A stretch of DNA of 7,014 bases, taken from an uncultured Rhodocyclaceae bacterium. GTDB taxonomy: Bacteria; Pseudomonadota; Gammaproteobacteria; Burkholderiales; Rhodocyclaceae. The stretch covers positions 1 through 7,014 of the forward strand of contig CALAGF010000013.1 of assembly GCA_937892345.1 (NCBI GenBank), written 5' to 3'. This document shows positions 6,504 through 7,014 of this stretch, piece after piece (the first letter of the stretch is position 1; each line of letters begins with the position of its first letter). A program made the translations under genes and the position numbers. A model generated the notes under the pieces. The model was given only the letters and a program-made list of their open reading frames with translations. It had not been told where the DNA came from and did no database searches.

Positions 6504-7014
6504 GAATCCATCCAATCAAGGCAAAGATGACGAAAAGTGCGGCAAGCCACAGGTACAAGCTGCGGCGAATCAGCGTAATCGCCCGCTCAAGGTCGGCAGC
6601 CACCGGCGCCGGGCCATTGCCCAGCGGCGGGCGGATTTCCTCCTGCCCGTGATAAATCGCTGCGCCTCCGCACTGCACGCCCAGCCTACCGGCACCCGCC
6701 GCCATCACCGGACCGGCATTCGGGCTGTCCCAATCGGGCGCCTGGGTGCGCCAGCAGGCCAGCGCATTGCGGGTGTTGCCGAGCAAGGCATAGCTCAACG
6801 CAGTGAGGCGAGCCGGCAACCAGTTCATGGCATCGTCGAGGCGGGCGGCAAAGCGTCCGAACAGGTTGTAGCGCTCGGTACGGTAGCCCCACATCGCATC
6901 CAGCGTATTGGCCAGACGGAAGAGCAGGGCGCCCGGACCGCCCAAGAGCGCAAACCAGAACAGGGTGCCGAAAATGGCGTCGTTACCGTTTTCAAGGACC
7001 GATTCGACGCCGGC
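6496..7014 (-). CDS. cbiB: Adenosylcobinamide-phosphate synthase CbiB (CobD in aerobic-pathway naming), C-terminal part
   Basis: The frame is open from the right edge of the window to TGA at 6498-6496, giving 172 residues, about the last 55% of a protein normally near 310-320 residues; the true start lies beyond 7014. The TTG at 6945 is an internal leucine, because conserved family sequence continues before it (AGVESVLENGNDAIFGTLFW). Family marks are ESVLENGNDAIFGTLFW, LANTLDAMWGYR with the conserved 'N-T-x-D-x-M-x-G-Y', ARLDDAMNWLPARLTAL, and a DSPNAGPVMAAGAGRLGVQ segment followed by Gly/Ala-rich sequence. A membrane segment (SLYLWLAALFVIFALIGWI) ends the protein. CbiB is an inner-membrane enzyme that joins adenosylcobyric acid to aminopropanol or its phosphate. 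It is followed immediately by cobD, which makes that amine. Confidence 0.92.
   Translation of the reverse strand, partial: AGVESVLENGNDAIFGTLFWFALLGGPGALLFRLANTLDAMWGYRTERYNLFGRFAARLDDAMNWLPARLTALSYALLGNTRNALACWRTQAPDWDSPNAGPVMAAGAGRLGVQCGGAAIYHGQEEIRPPLGNGPAPVAADLERAITLIRRSLYLWLAALFVIFALIGWIHA

Overview
The window is a GC-rich, tightly packed stretch of a Gram-negative chromosome. An outer-membrane TonB-dependent receptor, Sec-exported periplasmic binding proteins and a HAMP-GGDEF-EAL receptor together point to a proteobacterium. Protein style suggests a betaproteobacterium of the Rhodocyclales type (Dechloromonas/Azonexus-like), but this is an impression and not a measured assignment.

Layout. 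Positions 1-752 (+) hold the C-terminal beta-barrel end of a TonB-dependent receptor whose start lies left of the window. Everything else is on the minus strand and is read from right to left: cbiB (6496-7014, 5' end outside the window), cobD threonine-phosphate decarboxylase (5511-6503), an exported BtuF-type corrinoid-binding protein (4624-5514), a second BtuF-like protein without a signal peptide (3800-4618), an exported ABC_sub_bind-type binding protein (2855-3757) and a membrane GGDEF/EAL protein (762-2858). The receptor and the GGDEF/EAL gene converge with only 9 bp between their stop codons.

How the genes fit together. The right half is the late part of adenosylcobalamin synthesis and corrinoid handling. 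CobD makes the aminopropanol phosphate arm, CbiB attaches it to adenosylcobyric acid, and BtuF captures corrinoids in the periplasm. The role of the signal-less BtuF homologue is open. These genes are coupled by 4- or 8-nt overlaps or a 5-nt gap. The left half looks like a sensory module: an outer-membrane receptor, an orphan periplasmic binding protein, and a two-TM receptor with a periplasmic domain, HAMP, an intact GGDEF with I-site and a degenerate EAL. The binding protein and the GGDEF/EAL gene overlap by ATGA and must be expressed together. Only about 40 bp with no clear terminator or promoter separate the two halves, so all six minus-strand genes could be one transcript.

The most interesting points are the receptor/binding-protein/c-di-GMP module, which recalls the NspS-MbaA arrangement of Vibrio, its position at the end of a B12 operon, and the tandem exported and cytosolic BtuF pair. 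No RNA genes, insertion sequences, CRISPR arrays or convincing riboswitches were seen. No stretch over 300 bases lacks a gene.
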